A DNA stretch of 64,000 nucleotides, from assembly GCA_965214975.1 (NCBI GenBank), contig OZ244055.1, forward strand, positions 62,001-126,000. Direction: 5' to 3'. This stretch comes from JAJEBT01 sp965214975. Lineage in GTDB: Bacteria > Pseudomonadota > Alphaproteobacteria > MPNO01 > UBA830. A program made the translations under genes and the position numbers. Shown here one piece after another: positions 1 to 7,128 of this stretch (positions are counted from its first letter, which is position 1; each line of letters opens with the position of its first letter). Below the pieces are notes generated by a model that saw only the letters and a program-made list of their open reading frames with translations, did no database searches and was not told the DNA's origin.

Positions 1-800
1 TACAGCCCGGTCTCCAGAACGGCCGCCCAGAGATAGCGGAAGCCCGCCTCGTACCACGGCCGCACGTGCTTGGCGTGGTAGGTGTTGGGCAACCACTCGC
101 CGTAATAGCCGTAGCGGAACAGGTAGTGCGCCGCCACGATCACGATGAACGGCGCGCCCAGGCTCGCGACGTCGCGCCAGTCCGGCCGCCAACGGCCGGT
201 GTCCACCCGTCGCTGGAAGACGAACCAGCCGAAACAGCACGCGGCGATCAGCGGTCCCTCGGGCCGGGTCAGCGCCGCCAGCGCCAGACTCAGCGAAGCG
301 GCCAGCAGCCCCGGGCGGCGGTCCCGGTGAAGGCCCAGGCACACCACGGCCAGGACGACGAAGAACGTGAACTGCCGCGTTTCCAGTCCGCCGCCGGAAG
401 TCCATACCGCGAAGGTGGCGCTGCCGCACACGAGCCCCAGCGCCATCCAGGCGACCAGCCACCGGTGGGACAGCGCGGGCGAACGTGCCGCCCACCACAG
501 CATCGCGGCGAGCGTGGCGGCGGTGAAGACCGTCGACAGCCACGGGGCGGCGTGCTCGGGACGCAGGCCGAACGCACCCCAGAGCGCCGCCAGCTCCAGC
601 ACCCACAGGAAGTTGGAGTACCCCTCGACACGCTCGCCCGGGTTGAAGACCAGGCCGTGCCCTTCCAGCAGGTTGCGGGCGTAGCGGAAGCTGATGAAGG
701 CGTCGTCGGTCAGGAACCAGGACGCCTCGGCCATCCAGCCCAGCAACGCCAGCCACGGCAGGAACAGCAGCAGCCCCAGCAGAACGTGAACCTGTCTCAA
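1..800 (-). CDS. GT-C-type membrane glycosyltransferase-like protein, partial
   Basis: The reverse strand is open from the left edge to about position 800. It encodes a hydrophobic N-terminal helix, then the motif TDDAFISFRYARNLLEG followed by NPGERVEGYSNFLWVL, then several further hydrophobic segments. The paired acidic residues after the first membrane helix and the EGYSN block are typical of GT-C (ArnT/PMT-like) integral membrane glycosyltransferases that use lipid-linked sugars. The C-terminus lies beyond the window. No ATG exists at the 5' end: an in-frame TAG at 807-809 is followed two codons later by a TTG at 800, the only candidate start. That TAG is also the stop of the upstream Rpn-like gene in the same frame, so the native 5' end was probably replaced by the inserted segment. 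Family confident, start weak. Confidence 0.7.
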   Translation of the reverse strand, partial: MRQVHVLLGLLLFLPWLALLGWMAEASWFLTDDAFISFRYARNLLEGHGLVFNPGERVEGYSNFLWVLELAALWGAFGLRPEHAAPWLSTVFTAATLAAMLWWAARSPALSHRWLVAWMALGLVCGSATFAVWTSGGGLETRQFTFFVVLAVVCLGLHRDRRPGLLAASLSLALAALTRPEGPLIAACCFGWFVFQRRVDTGRWRPDWRDVASLGAPFIVIVAAHYLFRYGYYGEWLPNTYHAKHVRPWYEAGFRYLWAAVLETGL

Positions 801-806
801 GATTCG

Positions 807-1688
807 CTACCGAACGACCCGTCGGACAGGCCCTGTACCATTCTCAGGTCCGGTTCGCCCGTCGCCGGACAAGAAACCGGCCCTGACGACCTGCGCCCTG
901 CCCTCGGCACGCCGCGTCTCCGCCAGTGTCGGCATGATGACCTCCCTCAAGCGCGATCCGCCCTTCGGCATCAACTCCTCGACCTCGGCACGATCAAGGT
1001 CGCAGACGACGGAAATGTAATACCAGCTCTGCGGTCCAAGCAAGCGGTTCCCGCCGGGGCTGGAAAGGCTCTCCAGGATGTCGCGCAGAACCTCCCTCGG
1101 CATCTGCCGGGCCGAGGAGAACTTCAGCGCGCCCAGCCCCGCCCGCGGAAACGCGTCCTCCGAAAGCCGCTCGAACGGAATGTCCCGGAGGTCGCACACG
1201 ACGTGGGACATGTTTCCCGCAAGCGACGACAGTTCCCCGGGCGCGTCGTCCATGCCCGGCAGCGAAGTCGGCGCGTTCCATCGCCCGCTGCCGTGACAGA
1301 CGACCATGGGGATGATCAGCGGCAGGGCGGGCGCGTCACGCTGGCGCTCGATGCGGTCCCAGAGAGCCATCATGCAGTTCGCGATCTGGAAGCGCGTTTT
1401 TCGCTCGACGGTGCTCTTGTGCTCGAGAAGAACGCAGGCGGTGGACGGCGCCCCCCCCAGAGCAGCCCCACCTCGTACAAGGCCGTCGCTGCGGAGGGCC
1501 CGGAGTTCGTCGTCGAGGAAAGTCCCGTCCGCCGGCCGCACCGGCCTGTCGGGAAAGCGGGCTGCGTACGCGGCGGGAAGCAGGTCGCGGATCATCCGGT
1601 CCGCCATCCGCGGATCCTGCAAAAGAGCCCGGAACAACCGGTCGTGCGGTGCCGTCAAATCGTCGATGGTGCCCGCTTCCCGAGGCAC
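807..1688 (-). CDS. Rpn/PD-(D/E)XK-type recombination-promoting nuclease (transposase_31 family)
   Basis: The protein carries the family N-terminus TAPHDRLFRALLQDP, then RDLLPAAYAARF, and a core with LEHKSTV that looks like the E-x-K part of a PD-(D/E)XK nuclease site, followed by RFQIANCMMALWDR. Rpn proteins are DNA endonucleases that raise RecA-independent recombination. I chose the GTG at 1688 because homology starts shortly after it; upstream sequence in frame is arginine-rich read-through and no good ribosome site is visible. The last 25 or so codons are encoded by a copy of a 29-bp repeat that also lies upstream, so the native C-terminus may differ. The gene sits directly before the truncated glycosyltransferase. 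Family 0.75; exact ends uncertain. Confidence 0.7.
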   Translation of the reverse strand: MPREAGTIDDLTAPHDRLFRALLQDPRMADRMIRDLLPAAYAARFPDRPVRPADGTFLDDELRALRSDGLVRGGAALGGAPSTACVLLEHKSTVERKTRFQIANCMMALWDRIERQRDAPALPLIIPMVVCHGSGRWNAPTSLPGMDDAPGELSSLAGNMSHVVCDLRDIPFERLSEDAFPRAGLGALKFSSARQMPREVLRDILESLSSPGGNRLLGPQSWYYISVVCDLDRAEVEELMPKGGSRLREVIMPTLAETRRAEGRAQVVRAGFLSGDGRTGPENGTGPVRRVVR

Positions 1689-1769
1689 GAACCGGCGCCC
1701 GGACCGGCGAAACGCGTTCCCGAACGCCCTGCCGGACAGGCCGGTTCGCCCGTCGCCGGACAAGAAACC
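850..1769. repeat. 29-bp perfect direct repeats flanking the Rpn-like gene
   Basis: Positions 850-878 and 1741-1769 are identical over 29 bases in direct orientation, about 890 bp apart, and bracket most of the Rpn-like gene. Just left of the first copy (832-848) is CTGTACCATTCTCAGG, a motif also seen at 50383-50398 beside an IS110-type element. Confidence 0.8.
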
Positions 1770-1777
1770 AGGCTTGC

Positions 1778-2175
1778 GAGAAGGCGGAGCGCATTTGCCG
1801 GGAAAACCCGAACGGGGTAGCCTCCGCGTTCGCCAAGGACGGGACTCCCGGCGAGCGCAGGCTCTTCGGGGAGCGGCTCCTGCCCGAGGAATGGAGCCGG
1901 GTCCGGATGGAAAAGATCGTCGGGAACCGGTATCCGGAGCTTTCCGAAGAGGATCGGGAAGCGGTGCGCCAGCACCCCGTCGCCGTCCGTTTCCCGCATC
2001 GGACCCCACGGCGAAGGCGGCAGGTGCAAGGTCGTGTTCTCCGGGAGCGCCAGGCCCGTCGGGCCCGTTCCCTTCGGAGACGCCCAGCCTGGCGTCGTCC
2101 AGGGTCCGCGCTACACCTCGTTCGCGCGCCTGCGGAAGGCGAGCGAACTCGCCGACGTTCCGGGCGGGAACCGAT
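1778..2175 (+). pseudogene. Possible frameshifted gene remnant, unrecognised
   Basis: One forward frame reads plausibly as protein up to about 1990 (includes EEWSRVRMEKIVGNRYPELS), and another frame continues plausibly to about 2170 (includes GVVQGPRYTSFARLRKASE). This suggests a gene broken by a frameshift near 2000. I do not recognise the family and the case rests only on composition and wording of the translation. Confidence 0.2.
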
Positions 2176-2268
2176 GCCGGGCCCGATGCCGCGGCCTTCG
2201 GCGGTTCGGCCTCGAAGGCGGGCCGGGCCCCGTCCCGTGCCCGATCCCGTCCGGTCCGGAGCATCGCG

Positions 2269-2493
2269 ATGACCGACACGCTCGTCGAACGCAACCCGGA
2301 CATCCTTGGCGGAACCCCCGTGTTCGCGGGAACCCGGGTTCCGGTGCGCATCCTGATGGAGCGTCCCGGGGCCGGGGACCGGCTCGACGATTTCCTGGCG
2401 GACCACCCGACCGTGTCCCGGCGCCAGGCGGTGGCGTTGCTGGAACCCGCGACGGCAATGCCGGTTTCCGGCGGCGATGAAGCTGCCGCCTGA
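2269..2493 (+). CDS. DUF433-family antitoxin-like protein
   Basis: This 74-aa protein matches the DUF433 pattern: NPDILGGTPVFAGTRVPVR near the N-terminus, then LDDFLADHPTVSRRQAVALL. DUF433 proteins are small helix-turn-helix-like proteins usually encoded just before a DUF5615 PIN-like nuclease and are treated as VapB-like antitoxins. ATG 2269 places the conserved motif at the expected distance. The next gene starts 17 bp before this stop, the usual overlap for the pair. Confidence 0.75.
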   Translation: MTDTLVERNPDILGGTPVFAGTRVPVRILMERPGAGDRLDDFLADHPTVSRRQAVALLEPATAMPVSGGDEAAA

Positions 2494-2941
2494 CGGGTCC
2501 GTGCCAAGGCGCCCGGCTTCGTCCTTCCCCGAATCGTTCACGGTGCGGACGGTTCAGGATGCGGGATGGGCGGGCACCGCGAACGGTCTCCCGCTCACGT
2601 TCGCCGGCGCCGGGGGCCCCGACGCTCCTGTCACGGTGGACCGGGGCATCGGGCATCGGCAGAACGTCGGCCAGTTGCCGATCCCGGTGATCGTCATGCC
2701 GGCCTCCCGCAATCGCATGGCCGAACTGCAACCGCTTGTCGCCGAGGCGACGAGACCGCTCTCGGATCCCCTGGAAAACCGCATCTGCCGTGTGCCCGAC
2801 CGAATCGTGGTCACGGCGTCGGTGCAACGCGCCGGAGCGAGGAGTTTTCCGCCCGTTGCCCGAACGGCATCCCGGGGGATGATCGGGAACGGACGCGTTC
2901 GAACAGCGCTTGCCGGGCAAGGCCGGAACACGCCGGCCTGA
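2477..2941 (+). CDS. DUF5615 PIN-like toxin, probably degenerate
   Basis: The product shows DUF5615 landmarks in order: PPDGSVPRR at the N-terminus, TVRTVQDAGWAGTANG, PVTVDRGIGHRQNV and PIPVIVMPASRNRMAELQPL. The family is a PIN-like nuclease paired with DUF433. The usual N-terminal LLDENLP is altered here to PPDGSVP, keeping the Asp but losing the Glu-Asn, so activity is doubtful. Family members are near 115 aa; this frame runs to 154 aa, and the last 40 or so residues look like read-through into unrelated sequence. Read as a decayed toxin next to an intact antitoxin. Confidence 0.55.
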   Translation: MKLPPDGSVPRRPASSFPESFTVRTVQDAGWAGTANGLPLTFAGAGGPDAPVTVDRGIGHRQNVGQLPIPVIVMPASRNRMAELQPLVAEATRPLSDPLENRICRVPDRIVVTASVQRAGARSFPPVARTASRGMIGNGRVRTALAGQGRNTPA

Positions 2942-3040
2942 AGACGGTCGCGACCGGGATCCGGTGCCAGCCGAGCCTCGCGGTCCCCATGAGCTTCCGG
3001 GCGACGGGACGAAACGTTCCGGTCATCCGGGCCGCATCCG

Positions 3041-3290
3041 GGATTCCGCGTTCGAGGAGGATTTTTTCGCCGTGGCCGGGGGGTTTCCCCGGCGATCGGG
3101 GCCGCTCCGTGATCCTGTCGGGTTTCCGAAGACCCGACAGGGAGAGCGGCCCCATGGCGCCAATGCGGGCATTGCACCAGGCCCGGCATCACGTTCAAGC
3201 CGACCTGTTTCCGTGGCTCGGGAAAGCTCCCGGGCCGCCGGGAGAGAGGCGGCGGCACCTCGTGGCGGTTCCCGGGTTTGCAGCCGGGAA
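3041..3290 (+). mobile_element. Left-end relic of the recurrent IS5/IS4-like element (here IS-A)
   Basis: This segment matches the left end of the element at 50108: GATTCCGCGTTCGAGG, a conserved 100-bp leader, then an ATG at 3154 starting the transposase N-terminus (MAPMRALHQARHHVQADLF). It breaks off about 45 codons into the gene. Other copies lie at 22202-22327 (reverse), 30348, 32496 and 50108. Confidence 0.7.
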
Positions 3291-3317
3291 GAAATCGTGT
3301 CGGGCACGCCGGGGTCA

Positions 3318-3460
3318 TCGGCCGCGTGGAACACGCGGTCGAGCTTCAGCAGTTCGCGCACGTCCTCGGGCCGAAGCGGGGGTCGGGATGGCCGGGCCCC
3401 CGCAACACGCGCTCGACGCGACCGTCGACATCCCCGGCCGTCCTGGCCGGAAAGGACGCG
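3318..3460 (-). pseudogene. Coding-like fragment downstream of the XRE gene, unrecognised
   Basis: Two reverse frames together read GDVDGRVERVLRGPGHPDP and then PEDVRELLKLDRVFHAADD, as if a gene once following the XRE regulator were frameshifted and then cut by the IS-A relic. No family is recognised. Confidence 0.2.
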
Positions 3461-3487
3461 GTTCCTGGCCAATACGGCTCCCGCCGG

Positions 3488-3973
3488 TCACTTCTGTTCG
3501 CCCAGCACGGCGACGAACGCTTCCAGCGCCGCGCTCTCTTCGGGCGTCAGTGCCGCCGTCGGCCTCGACCGCGCGGCAAAACGGACGGCCTCGTCGAGCA
3601 GTCTCGCATCCTTCGGCGCGGCCAGCCCGGCCACCTGCATCAGCCCCGACCGGGACACATCGAAGCAGTCGGCGAGTTGGCGGACCGTGCGCGGCTCCGG
3701 CCTGTGATGCGGGTCGCTCTCGATCCCGACCAGATCCGTCATGTCCACGTTCGCGTCATCGGCGAGCTTCTCGATGCCGAGTCCGCGCCGACGGCGCATC
3801 AGGCTGACAAAACGGCCGAACGCGACGTTCGGCCCTTTCTCGTCGACCGCCGCGGCCGGAGCGGTCTCGCCGCCGGGCACCGGGTCGGCCGCCAGCCGAC
3901 CGGCTCCGATTTCGGCGTCACCCTCGAGCTGCGCCATGCGCATGCACCACTCCTTGCTGATCTCCTGCTTCAT
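3488..3973 (-). CDS. XRE-family HTH transcriptional regulator
   Basis: This 161-aa protein has an N-terminal leader (KEWCMRMAQLEGDAEIGAGR) and then a Cro/CI-type helix-turn-helix around residues 50-110 (FGRFVSLMRRRRGLGIEKLA, DDANVDMTDLVGIE, RTVRQLADCFDV). The C-terminal tail PEESAALEAFVAVL is typical of a regulator subfamily found beside toxin genes. Its ATG overlaps the stop of the 33-aa peptide gene (ATGA, 3970-3973). It is therefore the last gene of a coupled antitoxin-vapC-peptide-XRE operon. It probably regulates that operon or acts with it, by inference from position. Confidence 0.75.
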   Translation of the reverse strand: MKQEISKEWCMRMAQLEGDAEIGAGRLAADPVPGGETAPAAAVDEKGPNVAFGRFVSLMRRRRGLGIEKLADDANVDMTDLVGIESDPHHRPEPRTVRQLADCFDVSRSGLMQVAGLAAPKDARLLDEAVRFAARSRPTAALTPEESAALEAFVAVLGEQK

Positions 3974-4071
3974 CGTTGCCTTCCTTTCGCGACGAAGGCC
4001 CGCGCCTGTTCGGGCGTCATCTCGAAACAGCGCAAGCCCTCATGGTCGGAACCGACTCCAAGGCCTGTCAT
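3970..4071 (-). CDS. 33-aa peptide coupled between vapC and the XRE gene
   Basis: A short frame encodes a 33-aa peptide ending CFEMTPEQARAFVAKGRQR. Its ATG (4071-4069) overlaps the vapC stop and its stop overlaps the XRE start, both as ATGA. Such double coupling is hard to get by chance and supports real translation. Function unknown; it may be a leader or a small partner of the XRE protein. Confidence 0.5.
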   Translation of the reverse strand: MTGLGVGSDHEGLRCFEMTPEQARAFVAKGRQR

Positions 4072-4493
4072 GCGCGGATCCAGTCGGCCAGTGTCACCAC
4101 GGCCTCTCCATGCTCGGTCGAGGCCAGGACATTCGCGAATCGAGGGTCCGCCGTCACCACCGTCGCGCCGATGCGGCGCGCAAGCGCGAGATACACGCAG
4201 TCGTGGACCGGGTGGTCGAGGGTCGGCGCCAGACGCGCCGCATCGGCGGAGACGACCTCGTCGTCGTTCCGGCGCACCGGCATGCCGGGCAACCAGGCCA
4301 GGGCAGCCCCCGCATCGGCGCGTTCGACCCGATCCGGGCGCGCCTTGCGCCATAGCGCATCGGCAACCTCGGAGGCCATCAGGCGCGGCGCGTGCAGCTC
4401 CCGCCCGCTCGCCGCCAGTTCCCGCGCGGCATCCGAACCGGGCTCGTCCACCGGCAACTTGACCGCCACGCTCGCATCGACGACGAAGCGCAT
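4068..4493 (-). CDS. PIN-domain ribonuclease toxin (VapC/FitB-like)
   Basis: This 141-aa PIN protein shows the acidic quartet in order: VVDASVAVKL (Asp6), MASEVADALW (Glu), HDCVYLALA (Asp) and TADPRFA (Asp), close to the usual 130-140 aa length. VapC toxins are Mg-dependent RNases that cut tRNA or rRNA. The ATG at 4493 shares a base with the antitoxin stop (TGATG), the classic TA coupling. All four acidic residues are present, so the toxin looks functional. Confidence 0.85.
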   Translation of the reverse strand: MRFVVDASVAVKLPVDEPGSDAARELAASGRELHAPRLMASEVADALWRKARPDRVERADAGAALAWLPGMPVRRNDDEVVSADAARLAPTLDHPVHDCVYLALARRIGATVVTADPRFANVLASTEHGEAVVTLADWIRA

Positions 4494-4753
4494 CAGAGGT
4501 TGTCGCGATGGCCACGGTCGCGGTCTTCGCGGATCAGCACCTCCGCCGGGGTTTGCTGGCGACCCCCGGTCCTTTCCCGCAGCCGGTCCGACGCCTTCAG
4601 GAAGGCGGCGCGTTTCGCCGCCATGTCGTCGTGGGCGGCGCACTTCAGGATATGGCGCACTTCGCCCTCCAGGGAGCGGTTGTTCGACGAAGCGCGCCAC
4701 TTGAGGCGGTCCACCGCGTCGTCGTCGAGTTGTCCCGCGTTGATCGTGGCCAT
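4493..4753 (-). CDS. FitA/VapB-type ribbon-helix-helix antitoxin
   Basis: The 86-aa product begins MATINAGQLDDDAVDRLKWR and continues with a ribbon-helix-helix domain (NNRSLEGEVRHILK). The C-terminal half is charged and would wrap the toxin. ATG 4753 was chosen because the beta-strand of the RHH fold begins right there; a second in-frame ATG lies eight codons upstream (4777). It is the first gene of the coupled four-gene operon and, like other FitA/VapB proteins, probably represses its own promoter in complex with VapC. Confidence 0.8.
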   Translation of the reverse strand: MATINAGQLDDDAVDRLKWRASSNNRSLEGEVRHILKCAAHDDMAAKRAAFLKASDRLRERTGGRQQTPAEVLIREDRDRGHRDNL

Positions 4754-4859
4754 CGTCCCGTCTCCAAGCCTTGCCATCGTATTGGTGGCGTGTCGTTGCG
4801 GCGCATGCAAGCCCCCGCGGGAAGGCCATGGGGTCGGCCGGGGACGCGGCGGCGACCCG

Positions 4860-5330
4860 ATGCGCGACCGCGCCGGGCTGGCGACCGACGGCCGGGCGCC
4901 GCTGCGCGAGCGGCTCGAAGCCGTCACCGGCGTGCGCATCTCGGCGCTCGAAGCGGTCGGGCCGGAGCGGGCGAAGGCCCCGGAAACCGTTCCGGAGGCG
5001 GGCCATGGACGGGAGCGCGCGAAGGCGGGGCGGAGGAACCGCGGGGGCGCCCGCCGGAGCCGGACAGGGCCCGCGAGCGGCGCGGAACCGGGATGGAGAC
5101 GTGATGTGGCGGGCACGTTCCGCGGGCCCGGGCGCGGCGGGAGGAGCACGGCGCCGTCGCGACCGGTCGGATCCCAGGTCCGGCACCTGCATGCGACAGC
5201 CGTTTGCATGGAAACCGGTCCTGCCGTCGATGGCGTGCGGATGCCGGCCGGCAACATGTTTGCCGCTCGCGCGACTTTTGAATTTTCTGCTGTTGCATGG
5301 TTTTCAACCATGCATATGGATCTTGCATAA
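4860..5330 (+). CDS. Hypothetical protein, possibly a fragment
   Basis: From ATG 4860 the frame is GC-rich in third positions and reads plausibly for about 80 codons (RAPLRERLEAVTGVRISALE), then becomes low-complexity and Arg/Gly-rich. No family is recognised. It may be the tail of a larger lost gene. The rest of 4760-5290 holds nothing else that I can see. Confidence 0.2.
   Translation: MRDRAGLATDGRAPLRERLEAVTGVRISALEAVGPERAKAPETVPEAGHGRERAKAGRRNRGGARRSRTGPASGAEPGWRRDVAGTFRGPGRGGRSTAPSRPVGSQVRHLHATAVCMETGPAVDGVRMPAGNMFAARATFEFSAVAWFSTMHMDLA
5295..5313. promoter_or_regulatory. Inverted repeat upstream of the AbiEi gene (probable operator)
   Basis: GCATGGTT-TTC-AACCATGC is a perfect inverted repeat with 8-bp arms in an AT-rich stretch 60 bp before the AbiEi start. 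AbiEi-type antitoxins repress their own operon by binding such repeats, so this is the likely operator. Not verified. Confidence 0.5.
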
Positions 5331-5375
5331 AAAACCGCCTTGGAAATTTTTTGAAGTTATGCCATTTTGATGGTT

Positions 5376-6218
5376 ATGAGCCATCAGAGAACGCCGCGAC
5401 TGAAACCGCTCCTGGATACCGTCCCCCCTGGCTTCATGGTTGACACACCATGGCTGAGGGCCCGGGGGATCGACTCCAAGTCCATCCACGACTACGTCGC
5501 TCGCGGGTGGCTCGAACGCCTTGTCCGAGGAGTGTACCGCCGTCCGGTGCCCGAAGGCGCGCTGGGCGACCACAAGGAATCCTGGGCGATCCCGCTTCTC
5601 TCCCTGCAGTGGCTCATGAACTACGCCGTGCATCTCGGCGGAGAGAGCGCTCTCGACATGGCCGGCCACGCCCATTACCTGAGCCTCGGAGGAAGATCGC
5701 GCGTTCAGTTCTACGGCGAGGTGCCGTCCTGGCTGAAGCGGCTGCCCATGCAGACCGAGATCGTCGTGCGCCGGCGCACGCTCTTCGGCGACGACCCCAT
5801 CGGTATCGACGATGCCGCTCCCGGGGCTGCGGGAACCCTGCAGACGGTCGACGTGTGGCGCTGGCCCCTCAAGACGTCGTCACCGGAACGCGCCATCCTC
5901 GAGGCCCTCGACGAGCTGCCACGGAACGCGACCTTCGAAAGCGTTGACAGGGTTTTCGAAGGGCTGGTGTCGCTCCGACCCGGACAACTCGCGGAACTGC
6001 TGACGGCGTGCCGCAGCGTGAAGGTGCGAAGACTGTTCTTCGTGTTTGCCGACAGGCACCGGCACGCATGGCGCAAGCATCTGGACACCTCGGGGATCGA
6101 CTTCGGGTCGGGACCGCGGGCACTGATGAAGGGCGGCAGACTTCACCCAGCCTACCGCATCCACGTGCCCCAGGAATTCCTGCCCGGGACACCGCAGGCG
6201 GCGGACGGCAATGCTTGA
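5376..6218 (+). CDS. AbiEi-family antitoxin (type IV TA)
   Basis: The 280-aa protein starts MSHQRTPRLKPLLDTVPPGF and contains a winged-helix N-terminal domain (IDSKSIHDYVARGWLERLVR, GVYRRP) followed by the AbiEi C-terminal region with SSPERAILEALDELP. AbiEi represses the abiE operon and counteracts the AbiEii nucleotidyltransferase, giving phage abortive infection. ATG 5376 fits the family start; ATG 5370 is in frame. The toxin gene begins eight bases before this stop but is ruined, leaving the antitoxin orphaned. Confidence 0.8.
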   Translation: MSHQRTPRLKPLLDTVPPGFMVDTPWLRARGIDSKSIHDYVARGWLERLVRGVYRRPVPEGALGDHKESWAIPLLSLQWLMNYAVHLGGESALDMAGHAHYLSLGGRSRVQFYGEVPSWLKRLPMQTEIVVRRRTLFGDDPIGIDDAAPGAAGTLQTVDVWRWPLKTSSPERAILEALDELPRNATFESVDRVFEGLVSLRPGQLAELLTACRSVKVRRLFFVFADRHRHAWRKHLDTSGIDFGSGPRALMKGGRLHPAYRIHVPQEFLPGTPQAADGNA

Positions 6219-6443
6219 TCGATACGTCGCGCAGGCTCGCCCGCTCCCGGACACGCTGCCGGATATCGCCGACGAGGCCGTGTTTGCGCTCAAGGGCGGC
6301 ACGGCCATCAACCTGTTCCATGGAGACATGCCGAAGCTGTCCGTCGATATCGACCGGACTTGCCTGCCATTGGCGGACCGCCAAATCGTCCCCCAAGGGA
6401 ATCGACGATGCCCTCGATCGCATCATGGCGACCGTCACCTGCA
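6211..6443 (+). pseudogene. AbiEii-type nucleotidyltransferase toxin, frameshifted and truncated
   Basis: From ATG 6211 the frame encodes the start of an AbiEii toxin, including FALKGGTAINLFHGDMPKL and the catalytic SVDIDRT. Near 6390 the match jumps to another frame (PKGIDDALDRIMATVTCR), showing a frameshift. Homology ends near 6440 where an IS21-type terminus begins. AbiEii is a GTP-binding nucleotidyltransferase; only its first quarter remains, so no toxin can be made. Confidence 0.75.
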
Positions 6444-6654
6444 GATTCCCGCGCCACTTGACCGGGCTCCGGAGCAGTCGCGGAAGCGCGTCTCCCGCGG
6501 CTTTGCGGTAGCGTTCCTCCGTCAGTTGGCGTTGGGGGCCGGCCGGAGGCAGGCCCCCAACGTCACGAAGGAGAGGAAAACGATCCCGGCACCCGTCCCG
6601 GGAGAGACAGCGCAGCAGCGTGAAACCTCCGTCAAGTGTCATCGGAGTCGCCGT
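6440..6654. mobile_element. Terminus relic of an IS21-type element (type B ends)
   Basis: The segment holds the repeated motif CCACTTGACCGGGCTCCGGA, a GGCGTTGGGGG... stem-loop-like block and CGTCAAGTGTCATCGGAGTC. It matches 13015-13258, 25290-25470 and, in part, 56525-56690. Repeated short transposase-binding motifs of this kind are a feature of IS21-family ends. No transposase gene accompanies it. Confidence 0.55.
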
Positions 6655-6826
6655 CAGGGTGATCCCACGCTGCGGTCCCGGACCGACTCGGTCGCCAGGA
6701 TGACGGGATCCGAGCCGGAGCCCACCGATCGGGGACGCCCTCGGAGCCTGCAGACCGCGGTGACGGCCGGACGGGAGCGCCCTGTCCCGCCTGCAGCGGA
6801 TGTTCGGCCAGCGTGGGATCACCCTG
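6655..6826. mobile_element. MITE-like element, copy 1
   Basis: This 172-bp non-coding element has perfect 18-bp terminal inverted repeats (CAGGGTGATCCCACGCTG at the left end). Two further copies, at 8483-8655 and 23897-24069, share most of the interior but have decayed right ends. It has no coding capacity and would need a transposase in trans. Confidence 0.75.
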
Positions 6827-6880
6827 GAATCGCCGTCAAGCGCGCCGGAATCCGTGTTCCGAAACCGACGCAAGCGGCAC

Positions 6881-7075
6881 CGGCTCGAATCGGCAGGAGT
6901 CAGGAAGCCCGAATTCCGGCGAACGAGGTTCGCGGCCGACGTCGCGCGGGACGCCGTCGCCATCCGTGCACCCGAGACCCTCGGCTGGCGAGTCGTGACC
7001 GTGCGGGAATGCCGGACAGGTTCGAGCGCCGGTCCCGCCGGAGCTCTCGATCCCCTTCCGGGCCCGAGGGGTGAC
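6881..7075 (+). pseudogene. C-terminal relic of a Vsr-type (very short patch repair) endonuclease
   Basis: One forward frame contains KPEFRRTRFAADVARDAVAI followed by LGWRVVTVRECRTG. This resembles the Vsr C-terminus (FW-K-N--RD, GWRV--VWEC). The N-terminal half is absent, replaced by the MITE and IS21-type terminus. The Trp of WEC is changed to Arg. A fragment only. Confidence 0.45.
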
Positions 7076-7128
7076 CGCAGATCCTCTCGCACGAGGACGA
7101 GAGGAGGAATCACCGAATCCGATGCGGG

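Noticed and set aside
66..1820. A 584-codon forward open frame at the left edge
   Set aside because: Antisense to the glycosyltransferase and the Rpn-like gene, both of which carry recognisable motifs.
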